Of a stretch of DNA of 64,000 nucleotides, positions 25,851 to 34,967 are shown piece by piece; the first letter of the stretch is position 1; every line of letters starts with the position of its first letter. The notes below the pieces were generated by a model. The model searched no databases. It saw only the letters and a list, made by a program, of their open reading frames with translations, and was not told where the DNA came from. The stretch spans positions 280,881 through 344,880 of the forward strand of contig CAYXSX010000002.1 of the NCBI GenBank assembly GCA_964467925.1, given 5' to 3'. A program made the position numbers and the translations under genes. Source of the stretch: CAYXSX01 sp964467925 (GTDB lineage: Bacteria > Pseudomonadota > Alphaproteobacteria > Micavibrionales > Micavibrionaceae).

Positions 25851-28757
25851 CTAGCCTCCTCCCGGTCTTTGGGGGGTAGTCTTTCCCAATTGGCCAGCAG
25901 CTTGTCCCATACCGCCGGAGGCAGAAGTTAGGGCGCCAACAGCTTGGCGTCCGATAGTCATACCGCCGATTGCGGCGTAGCGTTGCAGACCAGCAAGCGG
26001 ATCCTGGTTGTTGATATCACCGAAGGCAGAGACGCCGGCACCTGCCCAGCGCAGAAGGTTATCGGGAATCTGATTGATCAGTTTGAAGGCGGATGTTGCC
26101 ATCATGTAAAGTACAAACGTATAAACCAGCGTATAAAAGAACTCGTCAACCGTGCTGCGGGGGATCGGCTCTATAAAGTCTGACAGCACGATGGTGGGGT
26201 TGGCTTCGTAACCGACTGACGTTGAAAGAACAAGATCCCAGATTGAATTCAGTATGCGTGCCTGTGCGGTGAAGATGACCGTAGCGGCAATCAAGGCTAT
26301 TACCGTTAGAACAGGGCGCAGGAAAATTTCCATGATCAAGAAGTATCCGTCTTTTGCAGCCTCTCCCGGCAAACCCTCACCATCAAGCCGCAAGTGCGCC
26401 ATCGCCCATAAAGGCACACCGACCATGGCTTCGAAAATGGCCTTGACCCATTCACCCACCGCGAAAAAGAAGTACAGAAATGGTAGGAATGGAAGAATGT
26501 AGAACAGGATCACTCCAGCGGTCAGCCCGATAAAGGCAACTGATTGCAGGAATTGTCCCATCGCACTGGCAAGCTTACCGATTCCGTTGTTTGGACTCAT
26601 GACTGAGAGCGCACCACCTAAGAAGGAGCTGGCAGAAGCACCCATTATGTTTTGAATGGCGCTTTCAACCAGACCTTTGCCGATGGTCGAAAGTTGTGCC
26701 ATCGGGTGTATGTGCGCGTTTTCTTCCCTGATGCTGAAAATACCCGCCGTGCCGAAAAGAAGATTCATGACATCAAGTACGGCATTAGCTGTGTTAGTCT
26801 TGCCTTGATCGGCGTTATCCCTGCCGCCGTAATGCCAAAACTCATAAACATCGTTAAGAGCCGTGGCTATTTCCAAGTCGTTTTCCGTACCGATATTAGG
26901 GGGGCTATCTCCTCCGGCGAGGGGAGAATACTGATTAAGACCTCCAGAGCTTTGGTTCACACGGCGGTTGTATTCAGCCATTTTCTCCATAACCAGTGGA
27001 TAGGTGACGAGCTTGGGTGTCGCCATAACAGCTGTTACAAACAGGCCGTTCAGTTTCGCGATCGTGTTATACCAGACCCCTGCGCCGCCCCATCCTAAAG
27101 CGAGAACATCATCTTTGATTTCGATGTCTGCAGTTTGAGCGTATTTGCCCCAGGCTTTTATCAAGTCGTCAAGAAAGTTTGCATTGTATAGGTCGACGAC
27201 ATGCTGTTTCCATTTTTGGGTAGGTAGTCCCGCAGAGGAATCTGCGCAGCTCGTGTTTTGTGTTTCTGAAGGGAAGCAGTCAGCCATATGGTCGTTTGGT
27301 TGTGTGCTACACGCAACAAAACACGATAAATCGCCGTTCGTGTCCTCGGGTTTTTTCCCTCCTATTGTGGGGTTGGGCTTGAGAGTGACCTGCATAAATC
27401 TTTGCGCGAAATCGTGGAATTCATGTTGAGAAAACCACATTTCCTTGATGTATTCGAAATATCGCCAAAGCATGTAATCAGCACCGCCGACCTCTTGTCC
27501 TTTGCCTTTGTTGGCAATATCAACGACGGGGATTCGAATTTCGCCACATGTCGGTTCTACGTATCCAGGCTCTGATTTGTAATTCTTTTCGGATTGTCTG
27601 CCGAATCTGATGATAATGTCTTGATTGTCATAAAAATCTAGCGCTTCCACATAGGTGATGCCGTAAGTTACCTGCTTGGATATCTCCTGATTTTTCATTA
27701 ATGGGTTCGGTTTTTTAACCAAGTAAGGTTTAATGAAAAATCTCTCGTCGGGGGGAACGGGCAGATAGTATTTATTACCGAAGACGGTTTTATCATTGCT
27801 GTAATTATGGCCGTTTACAATTCCAATGGGTCCCTTTTGCACCCAATAGGCATAGGCGCAGGAATGCACCAGTGACATCATTTCGGTCAATATAGAGGCG
27901 TCAGCCGGTTTAGGCATTCCCACAAGGCTATCATATTCTCCCAGCGGGTTTTGTCTTCCTTGTGTAAACAGGGCATGTTCCTTGATCGCCCGGTTAAAGG
28001 TAAGCCATGTGTTGGTTGCCATGCCGGAACCGTATTTTGCCGCCGCCAAAGTGATGTACTGTGCCGAATTCAAGCCGTAATTAAGCGGTAGAAGCAGTCC
28101 GATCGCAACGATCAGGCGGATAGGCACCCAGACATTCTGAAAGCGCTGACCGAATGGAGAACCCGTTGTTGCGGTTTCCGCCGTAACCACCACGACGAAG
28201 TAAAGGAAGATCAGACAGGCAACGATCAACAATCCTTTAGAATAAAATTGGAGCAGGGAATGTAGTGCCGTGTGAAAGGGGTAGGGTATATCACCGTTTA
28301 TTTTGCTGCAGACACCGGCTGGATTGCAGAAAAATTCCGGTATGCCGAACACCTTGTCGAGCAGGATGAAGGCGATGTCGTTTTGTGGATTGGCCGTAAC
28401 GAAAATCGAAGCGGCTGCGGGCTGTATCACCAAAGAGTATATCAAGAATACAAATTGCATCAGTAACAGCACCGTTCCCATCAAGAGCGCAAAGAAAACG
28501 ATGATCTGGTCGATGTTTTCTTTTTTGATCACCAGATGGTTGGCGGCGGCGGCAATAACATGGCGAAGGCCGTATTGCCCGATATTCTGAGGGTTCAAAT
28601 AGGGGTGATTGCGTGGGAGCAACCTGACCATGGCGTAGATTTCCGCCATCAGGAAGGCGATACGCCCGAAACCGGAGGCGAACAACTTCCTTGCCCGCGG
28701 GACAACGCCGGGCAATACCACATAGGATACGATCTTTTTAGCTTGAATATGTCCCAA
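25851..28757 (-). CDS. DotA/TraY-family membrane protein, first gene of a tandem trio
   Basis: 968 residues. N-terminus PGVVPRARKLFASGFGRIAF and NIDQIIVFF; signature PLWAMAHLRLDGEGLPG near residue 780; tail rich in glycine, alanine and glutamine. The start codon is TTG (28757-28755), chosen because alignment to the paralogues needs residues upstream of any ATG, and because GGTGAG lies 8 bases before it. The cysteine-rich central part (about 425-540) differs most from the other two. No icm/dot partner gene lies nearby. Confidence 0.86.
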   Translation of the reverse strand: MGHIQAKKIVSYVVLPGVVPRARKLFASGFGRIAFLMAEIYAMVRLLPRNHPYLNPQNIGQYGLRHVIAAAANHLVIKKENIDQIIVFFALLMGTVLLLMQFVFLIYSLVIQPAAASIFVTANPQNDIAFILLDKVFGIPEFFCNPAGVCSKINGDIPYPFHTALHSLLQFYSKGLLIVACLIFLYFVVVVTAETATTGSPFGQRFQNVWVPIRLIVAIGLLLPLNYGLNSAQYITLAAAKYGSGMATNTWLTFNRAIKEHALFTQGRQNPLGEYDSLVGMPKPADASILTEMMSLVHSCAYAYWVQKGPIGIVNGHNYSNDKTVFGNKYYLPVPPDERFFIKPYLVKKPNPLMKNQEISKQVTYGITYVEALDFYDNQDIIIRFGRQSEKNYKSEPGYVEPTCGEIRIPVVDIANKGKGQEVGGADYMLWRYFEYIKEMWFSQHEFHDFAQRFMQVTLKPNPTIGGKKPEDTNGDLSCFVACSTQPNDHMADCFPSETQNTSCADSSAGLPTQKWKQHVVDLYNANFLDDLIKAWGKYAQTADIEIKDDVLALGWGGAGVWYNTIAKLNGLFVTAVMATPKLVTYPLVMEKMAEYNRRVNQSSGGLNQYSPLAGGDSPPNIGTENDLEIATALNDVYEFWHYGGRDNADQGKTNTANAVLDVMNLLFGTAGIFSIREENAHIHPMAQLSTIGKGLVESAIQNIMGASASSFLGGALSVMSPNNGIGKLASAMGQFLQSVAFIGLTAGVILFYILPFLPFLYFFFAVGEWVKAIFEAMVGVPLWAMAHLRLDGEGLPGEAAKDGYFLIMEIFLRPVLTVIALIAATVIFTAQARILNSIWDLVLSTSVGYEANPTIVLSDFIEPIPRSTVDEFFYTLVYTFVLYMMATSAFKLINQIPDNLLRWAGAGVSAFGDINNQDPLAGLQRYAAIGGMTIGRQAVGALTSASGGMGQAAGQLGKTTPQRPGGG

Positions 28758-28933
28758 GAGACTGACTCACCACACTTATTTTATACTACATTATAATTAT
28801 CTAAAATTTTAACTAATTTTGTCTTAATTTTTCCCCAAAAGAAGAGGACCGGAGGAGGCATGTGCTGGCGCCCGATCCTGAGACATTATCTCAAAACCGG
28901 GTTAATATATTGTTATCAAAAGCGTTTAGGTGA
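28758..28933. other. Intergenic region between ettA and the DotA/TraY trio
   Basis: 176 bases, very AT-rich next to the DotA/TraY side. On the minus strand a TATAAT (28795-28790) could be the -10 box of the trio, without a convincing -35. No gene seen. Confidence 0.5.
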
Positions 28934-30610
28934 TTATCCGGCTTTTCTCAGCGGTTTGTACTTAATGCGGTGGGGCTGGTCGGCGTCCATACCGTGGCGG
29001 CGTTTGAAGTCCGCTTCGTAATCCTGGTAATTGCCTTCGAACCATTCCACGTGGGAATCGCCCTCGAAGGCCAGAATATGGGTGCACAAACGGTCAAGGA
29101 ACCAGCGGTCGTGGGAAATGATCACTGCGCAGCCGGGAAAACGCTCAATAGCTTCCTCCAAAGCGGCCAGTGTTTCGGTGTCCAGGTCGTTTGTAGGTTC
29201 GTCGAGCAGGATAACATTCGCCTCTTTTTTCAACATCTTGGCCAAATGTACCCGATTACGCTGCCCGCCGGACAGGTCTTTGACAAGCTGCTGCTGATCG
29301 CCCTTGCGGAAGTTGAATGCGGAGACATAGGCGCGGCTTTGCATCTCTACTTTGCCGAGTTTGATAATATCCACGCCGCCGGAAATTTCCTCCCAGACGG
29401 TTTTTGCGCCATCAAGGGAATCACGGCTTTGGTCGACATATCCCAGCTGCACCGTGTTGCCCACGTTGAACTGCCCGCTATCGGGTTTTTCTTGTCCCGT
29501 AATCATTTTAAACAGGGTGGATTTTCCCGCGCCGTTCGGTCCGATGACGCCCACAATGCCGCCTGGCGGCAGTTTGAAAGATAAGTTTTCAATCAGCAAA
29601 TTATCGCCAAAACCCTTGGAGATATTTTTCGCCTCTATCACAAGATCGCCAAGTCGCGGCGGCGGGGGAATAACGATCTGCGCGTTGCGCTTGTCCGCCT
29701 TCTGGCTTTCGGCCAGTAAATCCTCGTACGCGCTGATACGTGCTTTGGATTTAGAGCGGCGAGCGGAAGGGCTTTGCCCCATCCACTCGCGTTCCCGCGC
29801 CAATGTTTTTTGCCGTGTGTCTTCCTCGCGCGCTTCCTGACGCAGGCGTTTTTCCTTGGCTTCCAGATAGGCGGAATAGTTACCCTCGTAAGGAATGCCG
29901 GACCCACGGTCGATCTCCAGAATCCAGCCCGTGACGTTATCAAGGAAATAGCGGTCGTGCGTGACCATGACAACCGTGCCCTTATACTCGCTCAGGAATC
30001 GCTGGAGCCATGCCACGCTTTCAGCGTCCAAGTGGTTGGTGGGCTCGTCGAGCAACAGTAAATCGGGTTTTTCGAGCAATAGCTTGCACAGCGCTACGCG
30101 GCGGCGCTCCCCGCCGGACAGATTGGTGACGGGCGCATCGCCGGGCGGGCAACGCAGGGCATCCATCGCAATCTCGATGGTGCGGTCAAGTTCCCAGCCA
30201 TCGGCAGCGTCGATTTTATCCTGCAGATCACCCATCTCGGCGGTCAGCGCGTCGAAATCGGCGTCCGGCTCGCCCATGGCGGCGGCAACCTCGTTGTAGC
30301 GGTCCACCATCGCCTTGATATCGCCAAGCCCTTCCATGACGTTCTGGGCCACGGTTTTGCTTTCGTCGAGCTTGGGTTCCTGTTGCAAATAACCAACCTT
30401 GGCACCTTGCGCGGCCCATGCCTCGCCCGTGTAATCCTTGTCCACGCCGCCCATGATCTTGAGCAAGGTCGATTTACCCGCGCCGTTCGGGCCCAGAACG
30501 CCGATCTTTGCGCCGGGCAGGAAGGAAAGCGTGACGTTTTCAAGAATCTTCTTGTTGTCATAGGCCTTGGACAGGCCGCTCATCACGAAAACATATTGGT
30601 AAGATGTCAT
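28934..30610 (-). CDS. ettA: Energy-dependent translational throttle protein EttA (ABC-F)
   Basis: 558 residues, the usual EttA length. Two ABC domains are visible, each with Walker A GPNGAGKST and signatures LSGGERRRVAL and LSGGQRNRVHL. There are no membrane segments. The linker between the domains is charged, as in ABC-F proteins. EttA binds the ribosomal E site and couples early elongation to cellular ATP level. Monocistronic. Confidence 0.93.
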   Translation of the reverse strand: MTSYQYVFVMSGLSKAYDNKKILENVTLSFLPGAKIGVLGPNGAGKSTLLKIMGGVDKDYTGEAWAAQGAKVGYLQQEPKLDESKTVAQNVMEGLGDIKAMVDRYNEVAAAMGEPDADFDALTAEMGDLQDKIDAADGWELDRTIEIAMDALRCPPGDAPVTNLSGGERRRVALCKLLLEKPDLLLLDEPTNHLDAESVAWLQRFLSEYKGTVVMVTHDRYFLDNVTGWILEIDRGSGIPYEGNYSAYLEAKEKRLRQEAREEDTRQKTLAREREWMGQSPSARRSKSKARISAYEDLLAESQKADKRNAQIVIPPPPRLGDLVIEAKNISKGFGDNLLIENLSFKLPPGGIVGVIGPNGAGKSTLFKMITGQEKPDSGQFNVGNTVQLGYVDQSRDSLDGAKTVWEEISGGVDIIKLGKVEMQSRAYVSAFNFRKGDQQQLVKDLSGGQRNRVHLAKMLKKEANVILLDEPTNDLDTETLAALEEAIERFPGCAVIISHDRWFLDRLCTHILAFEGDSHVEWFEGNYQDYEADFKRRHGMDADQPHRIKYKPLRKAG

Positions 30611-30798
30611 TTTCAGCTATCCTTGCAAGATCGGTTTAAACCCAACCTATCTAGCAGTTAGGCCTAGCAGTATCAAGGTTTAAGCCGTGAAATTCTCGCT
30701 ATGGGTGCTATCAATGAAAGAGCCAGGTTTTCCAAAGCCGACCGCATGGTTTTTTACACAGGCTTTTTCAAGCAGGGGACGGGAGCGCGTTGCTTTAT

Positions 30799-30810
30799 CC
30801 GACCAGTCGG
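30799..30810. promoter_or_regulatory. Palindrome before tetR, probable operator
   Basis: CCGAC-CA-GTCGG, abutting a possible -10 box TATAAC (30811-30816), 14 bases before the tetR start. The style fits a TetR-family operator and suggests autorepression. Confidence 0.6.
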
Positions 30811-30824
30811 TATAACATTAAATT

Positions 30825-31415
30825 ATGAACAACCAGCCTAAAGCCAAAGCCAAGATCCTGAAAAAAGCCGAAGACATGCTGCTGAAGGGCGGTTACGCGG
30901 GCACCTCCGTCAACGATCTAGTCCGTGCGGCCGGGGTAAGCAAAGGGGCGTTTTTCCATCACTTCCCCTCCAAGGATGCCCTGACCACCCACATTCTGGA
31001 GACCTACGCGCGGCAGGATATTTTCGAACCGCTGCAGCGTCATCTGAGCGAAACCAATAGTGCGAAGCGTGCCCTTCTGAGTTGGCTTCAGGAAATATAC
31101 AAAAATTACGAGGCGATGAAATTCAAGGGCGGCTCGCTTCTGGGCAATTTCGCGCTGGAGCTTTCCGATAGCGACGAAGCGGCAAGGGAGCAGCTTAAAC
31201 GCCTTTTCCTTGAATGGGAAAATCAGATTACCACGGCCCTGAAAACGGTCGGGGAAAGCGGCAAACTGGCACTTGAGCCGCGTCAGGTTGCGCGGCTTAT
31301 CATCGCGCAGGTACAGGGCGTGATCATGACGGCCAAGGTACACAAGGATAAAAACCGTGCTGCACGCGAATTTATGGCGGTTGGCCAGATGATCGAACAG
31401 CTTATTAAAGACTAA
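30825..31415 (+). CDS. TetR/AcrR-family transcriptional regulator
   Basis: 196 residues. The N-terminal helix-turn-helix (TSVNDLVRAAGVSKGAFFHHF) is typical, followed by a ligand-binding domain with QVARLIIAQVQGVIMTAKV. A 12-base palindrome overlaps its promoter, so it likely represses itself. It is 5 bases upstream of a DNA glycosylase gene, which would be co-regulated. The ligand is unknown. Confidence 0.93.
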   Translation: MNNQPKAKAKILKKAEDMLLKGGYAGTSVNDLVRAAGVSKGAFFHHFPSKDALTTHILETYARQDIFEPLQRHLSETNSAKRALLSWLQEIYKNYEAMKFKGGSLLGNFALELSDSDEAAREQLKRLFLEWENQITTALKTVGESGKLALEPRQVARLIIAQVQGVIMTAKVHKDKNRAAREFMAVGQMIEQLIKD

Positions 31416-31420
31416 CCTCA

Positions 31421-32053
31421 ATGAGCGAAGGACTAATCAAAGGCGAAGACGGGCTTACCCGCTGCTGGTGGCATGGCGGCGATGCAGAGTATATCCGCTA
31501 CCACGATGAAGAATGGGGGCGCCCCGTACGTGAGGATGTACGCCTGTTTGAAAAAATGTCGCTCGAGGGGTTTCAAGCGGGCTTAAGCTGGCTCACCATC
31601 CTGCGCAAGCGGGAAAATTTCCGCAAGGCCTTTGCCGGTTTTGATTATAAAAAAATCGCCAGATTCACCGAAAAGGACATAGAGCGCTTGCTTGCCGATT
31701 CCGGCATTATCCGTCACCGCGGCAAGATAGAGGCAGTCATTAGCAACGCGCAAAAACTACCCGCCGTTATCGATGAACACGGGTCGTTTGCCGCGTATAT
31801 CTGGTCGTTCGAACCAGGACGTACGGATAAACGTACGGGCCGTACGGACATCCCCGGGCAGACGCCGGAATCGCTGGCACTGTCGAAAGATTTGAAAAAA
31901 CGCGGTTTCAAATTTGTTGGTCCGACCACCATGTACGCTCTGATGCAGGCCATGGGCATGGTTAACGACCACCTGAAAGGGTGCCATTGCCATGGCGAAA
32001 TTGAAAAAATACGCCGTGATTTTGAGCGGCCTCAAACTTATCTGTCATCCTGA
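31421..32053 (+). CDS. tag: DNA-3-methyladenine glycosylase I
   Basis: 210 residues. The N-terminus RCWWHGGDAEYIRYHDEEWG carries the conserved Cys and His of the zinc snap, and the C-terminus has NDHLKGCHCH. FEKMSLEGFQAGLSWLTILRKR is the family core. It removes 3-methyladenine from alkylated DNA. Likely co-transcribed with the TetR gene. The stop TGA lies in the first bases of a palindromic repeat, which therefore supplies the last residues. Confidence 0.94.
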   Translation: MSEGLIKGEDGLTRCWWHGGDAEYIRYHDEEWGRPVREDVRLFEKMSLEGFQAGLSWLTILRKRENFRKAFAGFDYKKIARFTEKDIERLLADSGIIRHRGKIEAVISNAQKLPAVIDEHGSFAAYIWSFEPGRTDKRTGRTDIPGQTPESLALSKDLKKRGFKFVGPTTMYALMQAMGMVNDHLKGCHCHGEIEKIRRDFERPQTYLSS

Positions 32054-32152
32054 CCGAGGCGATAGCCGAGTGGAAGGATCTCAAAGCTTGTGAAAGAGAT
32101 CCTTCGACTACGTCCGCTTTCGCTTCGCTGCAACGTGACTTTGCTCAGGATG
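32045..32152. repeat. Palindromic repeat (family B, TCATCCTGA type) overlapping the tag stop
   Basis: Runs from TCATCCTGAC to GCTCAGGATG with an inner pair GAAGGATCTC / GAGATCCTTC. The right half is nearly identical to that of 46902-47022. Confidence 0.75.
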
Positions 32153-32231
32153 GCGAGAGAAGTTAATTTGCCAAAACCACCCGAACGCGCTACTCTTTTT
32201 CTACTGAATTTAGCAAAAAAGGACACCAATC

Positions 32232-32987
32232 ATGGCCGATAGTGCGGACGAAAGCGCCCCCTCACAGGTTTCCATGCGTGAGGCTACGCGCTATCGTTCC
32301 CGCTTTTCCGGTCACGGTGGGTCGCTGGGCGCTTCGGGTTACCGCGAGATCAGCGATGATCCCGATAATTGCGAATTCCTGCAAAAACCCGGCGACAGCG
32401 TTGCCATTTCCCCCGGCAAGGAGGGCTTCGATTTCCTCCTGATCGGGGTGGAATGGGACAATGTGGTGATTGAAAAACGTGGCTTTTTAGGCAGTTTACT
32501 GGGCAAACTTCGTAAGCAGGGGGTCGATCTCGACCTTGGCTGTTTGTACGAAATGGAAGACGGTAGCCGGGGCGCGATTCAGGCCTTTGGTGATAAATAT
32601 GGCGCTTTCGAAACCGCGCCCTTTATGCAGCTTTCCCGCGATGACCGTACCGGCGACAGTCAAGGGTTCGATGAATATATCGCAGTAAACGGCACGATGT
32701 GGAGCAAGATCAAACGTGCACTGATCTATATTTACATTTACGAGGGCGCGCCGACATGGAGTGAGATCCGCCCCCAGATCGTGGTGGACGTTCCCGGAGA
32801 AAGCGACCTTGTCGTGACACTGGGTGCACATAATGACGCCTTGCCGATCTGCGCTGTGGGCGGGATAGAGAACGTACGCGGCGGCATTAAGCTGACCAAT
32901 TATACCGAATATTTCCCCGGTCACGAGGAAATGGACCGCGCTTTCGGTTTCGGTTTAGAGTGGGGCGACGGGAAGAAGAATTCCTGA
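32232..32987 (+). CDS. TerA-like protein of the TerD superfamily
   Basis: 251 residues, soluble. Features shared with TerA-type proteins are VDLDLGCLYEMEDGSRGAIQ, LSRDDRTGD (a probable Ca2+-binding loop) and the C-terminal GHEEMDRAFGFGLEWGDG. TerD-superfamily proteins belong to tellurite and stress response systems and bind calcium; their molecular role is unsettled. A TerD paralogue and a Ca2+:cation antiporter lie downstream. Shine-Dalgarno AAAAAGGA precedes the ATG. Confidence 0.85.
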   Translation: MADSADESAPSQVSMREATRYRSRFSGHGGSLGASGYREISDDPDNCEFLQKPGDSVAISPGKEGFDFLLIGVEWDNVVIEKRGFLGSLLGKLRKQGVDLDLGCLYEMEDGSRGAIQAFGDKYGAFETAPFMQLSRDDRTGDSQGFDEYIAVNGTMWSKIKRALIYIYIYEGAPTWSEIRPQIVVDVPGESDLVVTLGAHNDALPICAVGGIENVRGGIKLTNYTEYFPGHEEMDRAFGFGLEWGDGKKNS

Positions 32988-33031
32988 GCTATCAGGTGTA
33001 TTTGCAGCGTATATCTCTGTCAGCCACGGCA

Positions 33032-33781
33032 CTAGACAAGTCTCGCTTCTAAATCTTCAATGAGTTCGCACAGACATTGTTGAATATCTTCCATACTCAC
33101 AGCGCCGCTTGCGATAGCAAACTCCGCCAGAGGCGATGCTTGCGGTTTTACGCGCAAAAATTCGCTGTGTTTAGGGACTTTTATTTCCTCAAAGGCCAAT
33201 AATACCCTTGGTTTTACATCTTTCAAATCACCAGAGTTCTCTATGGCTTGTGCAATTATTGCAGTTGCTATGGCTTCACCGAATTCCCTCTGTGCTGCAC
33301 TATTGAAGGCGCTGATGAGGTTTCCTATAAGTTCCGGATTGCCCTGAAGAAAACTTGCGAGTTTGGAAGAGACAGGAACCTGAATATTACCACCTACAGC
33401 AATCTTTTTAGGCGGTGCGGGCAATACAGGTACGGCCACTTCAGGTCCTATTTCCGCTATTCTTCGAATGTCGGTATCAAAGTAAAAGGGCTCAAAAAAG
33501 CGGCCATCAAGCATGTCGAAATCAAGGCCGTTTGCATTTAGGAAGTCCCTTAATCTTTTAATGCTCGTATCCGCAAGGCTGTTAAAGGCAAAGCGTTTAA
33601 CATTTTTTTCTTTACGGTGATCGCCGACATAAAAGCATAGAAGTTGAGCAAGGTATCTTATGTGGTTGTCTTTACACACCCGTAAAATTCTTCCGCCCAA
33701 ATGGTCCTGTAAATTTTGTATCTCAACAAGGAGTAGAGCGTTTCCTTTTAGGCGTTCAGGAAAGGGCGGATGTTCAGTCAT
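33032..33781 (-). CDS. Hypothetical protein between the Ter-type genes
   Basis: 249 residues, soluble, no signal peptide. The N-terminal half is basic and aromatic (NALLLVEIQNLQDHLGGRIL onward); a proline-rich hinge (PVLPAPPKK) near residue 125 precedes a helical C-terminal half. No family recognised. It looks more AT-rich than its neighbours and points against them, which suggests insertion into the group. Confidence 0.65.
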   Translation of the reverse strand: MTEHPPFPERLKGNALLLVEIQNLQDHLGGRILRVCKDNHIRYLAQLLCFYVGDHRKEKNVKRFAFNSLADTSIKRLRDFLNANGLDFDMLDGRFFEPFYFDTDIRRIAEIGPEVAVPVLPAPPKKIAVGGNIQVPVSSKLASFLQGNPELIGNLISAFNSAAQREFGEAIATAIIAQAIENSGDLKDVKPRVLLAFEEIKVPKHSEFLRVKPQASPLAEFAIASGAVSMEDIQQCLCELIEDLEARLV

Positions 33782-33863
33782 AACGGTATCCCAAAAAAAT
33801 AAGAAAGTAGTTTTTCATACGGGTAAGTTAAAATTATGTCAACAATAAGATTTGGAGCCGTCA

Positions 33864-33891
33864 TTGTCAGCTTCTTTATTATCGGTATAAT
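33864..33891 (+). promoter_or_regulatory. Sigma70-like promoter of the antiporter gene
   Basis: TTGTCA (33864-33869), 16 bases, TATAAT (33886-33891), 40 bases before the ATG. Confidence 0.7.
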
Positions 33892-33931
33892 GCGGAACAA
33901 AGATTTTTAATTTTTAACTCTCCGGTTTTTC

Positions 33932-34915
33932 ATGCATTTCATACCCATTGATACCCCTTTATTAGCCTTTCTGGCCATGACGGTCGGTTTTATATTTCTC
34001 ATCAAGGGGGGAGATTGGGTAGTCGAATCGGCCGTCTATGTCGCGCGCAATTTCGGTCTTTCGCCGCTTATCGTGGGCTTTACCATCGTGGCGTTCGGGA
34101 CGTCCCTGCCGGAATTGCTGGTCTCGGTTCTGGCCAATCTGGAGGGATCTCCGGGCATTGCGATCGGTAACGTGCTGGGTTCCAATATCGCCAATGTCCT
34201 GATGGTGATCGGGACGGCGGCGCTGTTTACGCCGCTTGTCACAACATCAAAGGCGATTATTAAGGATCTTGTGATGATGATTGCAGTTACGGCCTTGTTC
34301 GCCGGGTTGATGCTCTACGGCGAGATTGGCAGAATGGCCGGAGTTCTCATGATTGCCCTGCTGGTTGTGTATGTGTTTTTCCAGTACCGCATGGCGGTCA
34401 AGGGCGAGCTGCCGAGCGATGCCGCCGAAGAGGGGCCGGATTTTAAGAACAAATATATGCCTTATTTGCTGTTGCTTCTTGGTCTTGCCGGTCTTGCCAT
34501 CGGGGCGGAGTTTCTTGTTAAAGGCGCAAGGTTTAGCGCGACCTATATCGGCGTGCCTGACGCCGTTGTGGCCTTGAGCGTGATCGCACTGGGTACTTCT
34601 TTGCCCGAGCTTTCGACCTCCATTATTGCCGCGCGTAAGGGGCATAGCGAAATGGCGCTGGGCAACGTGATTGGCTCCAACGTATTTAATATCCTGATGA
34701 TTATGGGTCTTACTACGGCTATCAAACCCATTCTGGCCGGTTCTTTCGCGGCCCAACTGGTGGATTTCGACATATGGATGACCGTGGCCGTTAGTCTGGT
34801 GTTTACGATTATCCTTCTTGCGTTCAATAAGATCAGCAGGCCTGTCGGCGGCATTTTCGTGGCCGCCTATGTTCTTTATAATATTTATATTTACGCCATT
34901 TATGTGACCCCCTGA
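33932..34915 (+). CDS. Calcium/sodium antiporter (CaCA superfamily, YrbG-like)
   Basis: 327 residues, about ten membrane segments in two homologous halves. The inverted alpha-repeats are visible: FGTSLPELLVSVLANLEG with GNVLGSNIANVL in the first half and LGTSLPELSTSIIAARKG with GNVIGSNVFNIL in the second, containing the ion-binding Glu residues. It exchanges Ca2+ for Na+ or H+ across the inner membrane. It lies between a TerA-like and a TerD gene, both of Ca2+-binding families. Confidence 0.93.
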   Translation: MHFIPIDTPLLAFLAMTVGFIFLIKGGDWVVESAVYVARNFGLSPLIVGFTIVAFGTSLPELLVSVLANLEGSPGIAIGNVLGSNIANVLMVIGTAALFTPLVTTSKAIIKDLVMMIAVTALFAGLMLYGEIGRMAGVLMIALLVVYVFFQYRMAVKGELPSDAAEEGPDFKNKYMPYLLLLLGLAGLAIGAEFLVKGARFSATYIGVPDAVVALSVIALGTSLPELSTSIIAARKGHSEMALGNVIGSNVFNILMIMGLTTAIKPILAGSFAAQLVDFDIWMTVAVSLVFTIILLAFNKISRPVGGIFVAAYVLYNIYIYAIYVTP

Positions 34916-34967
34916 CGTTATTTTTTGTTATACTTGGTCAGGTAACTAAGAGGTTTTAAGTATTCCC

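Noticed and set aside
30118..32040. CRISPR or tRNA signals anywhere in the window
   Set aside because: No regularly spaced direct repeats and no cloverleaf-like sequence were found by eye; the CGTACGG triplet in tag (31823-31853) is too short and irregular for an array.
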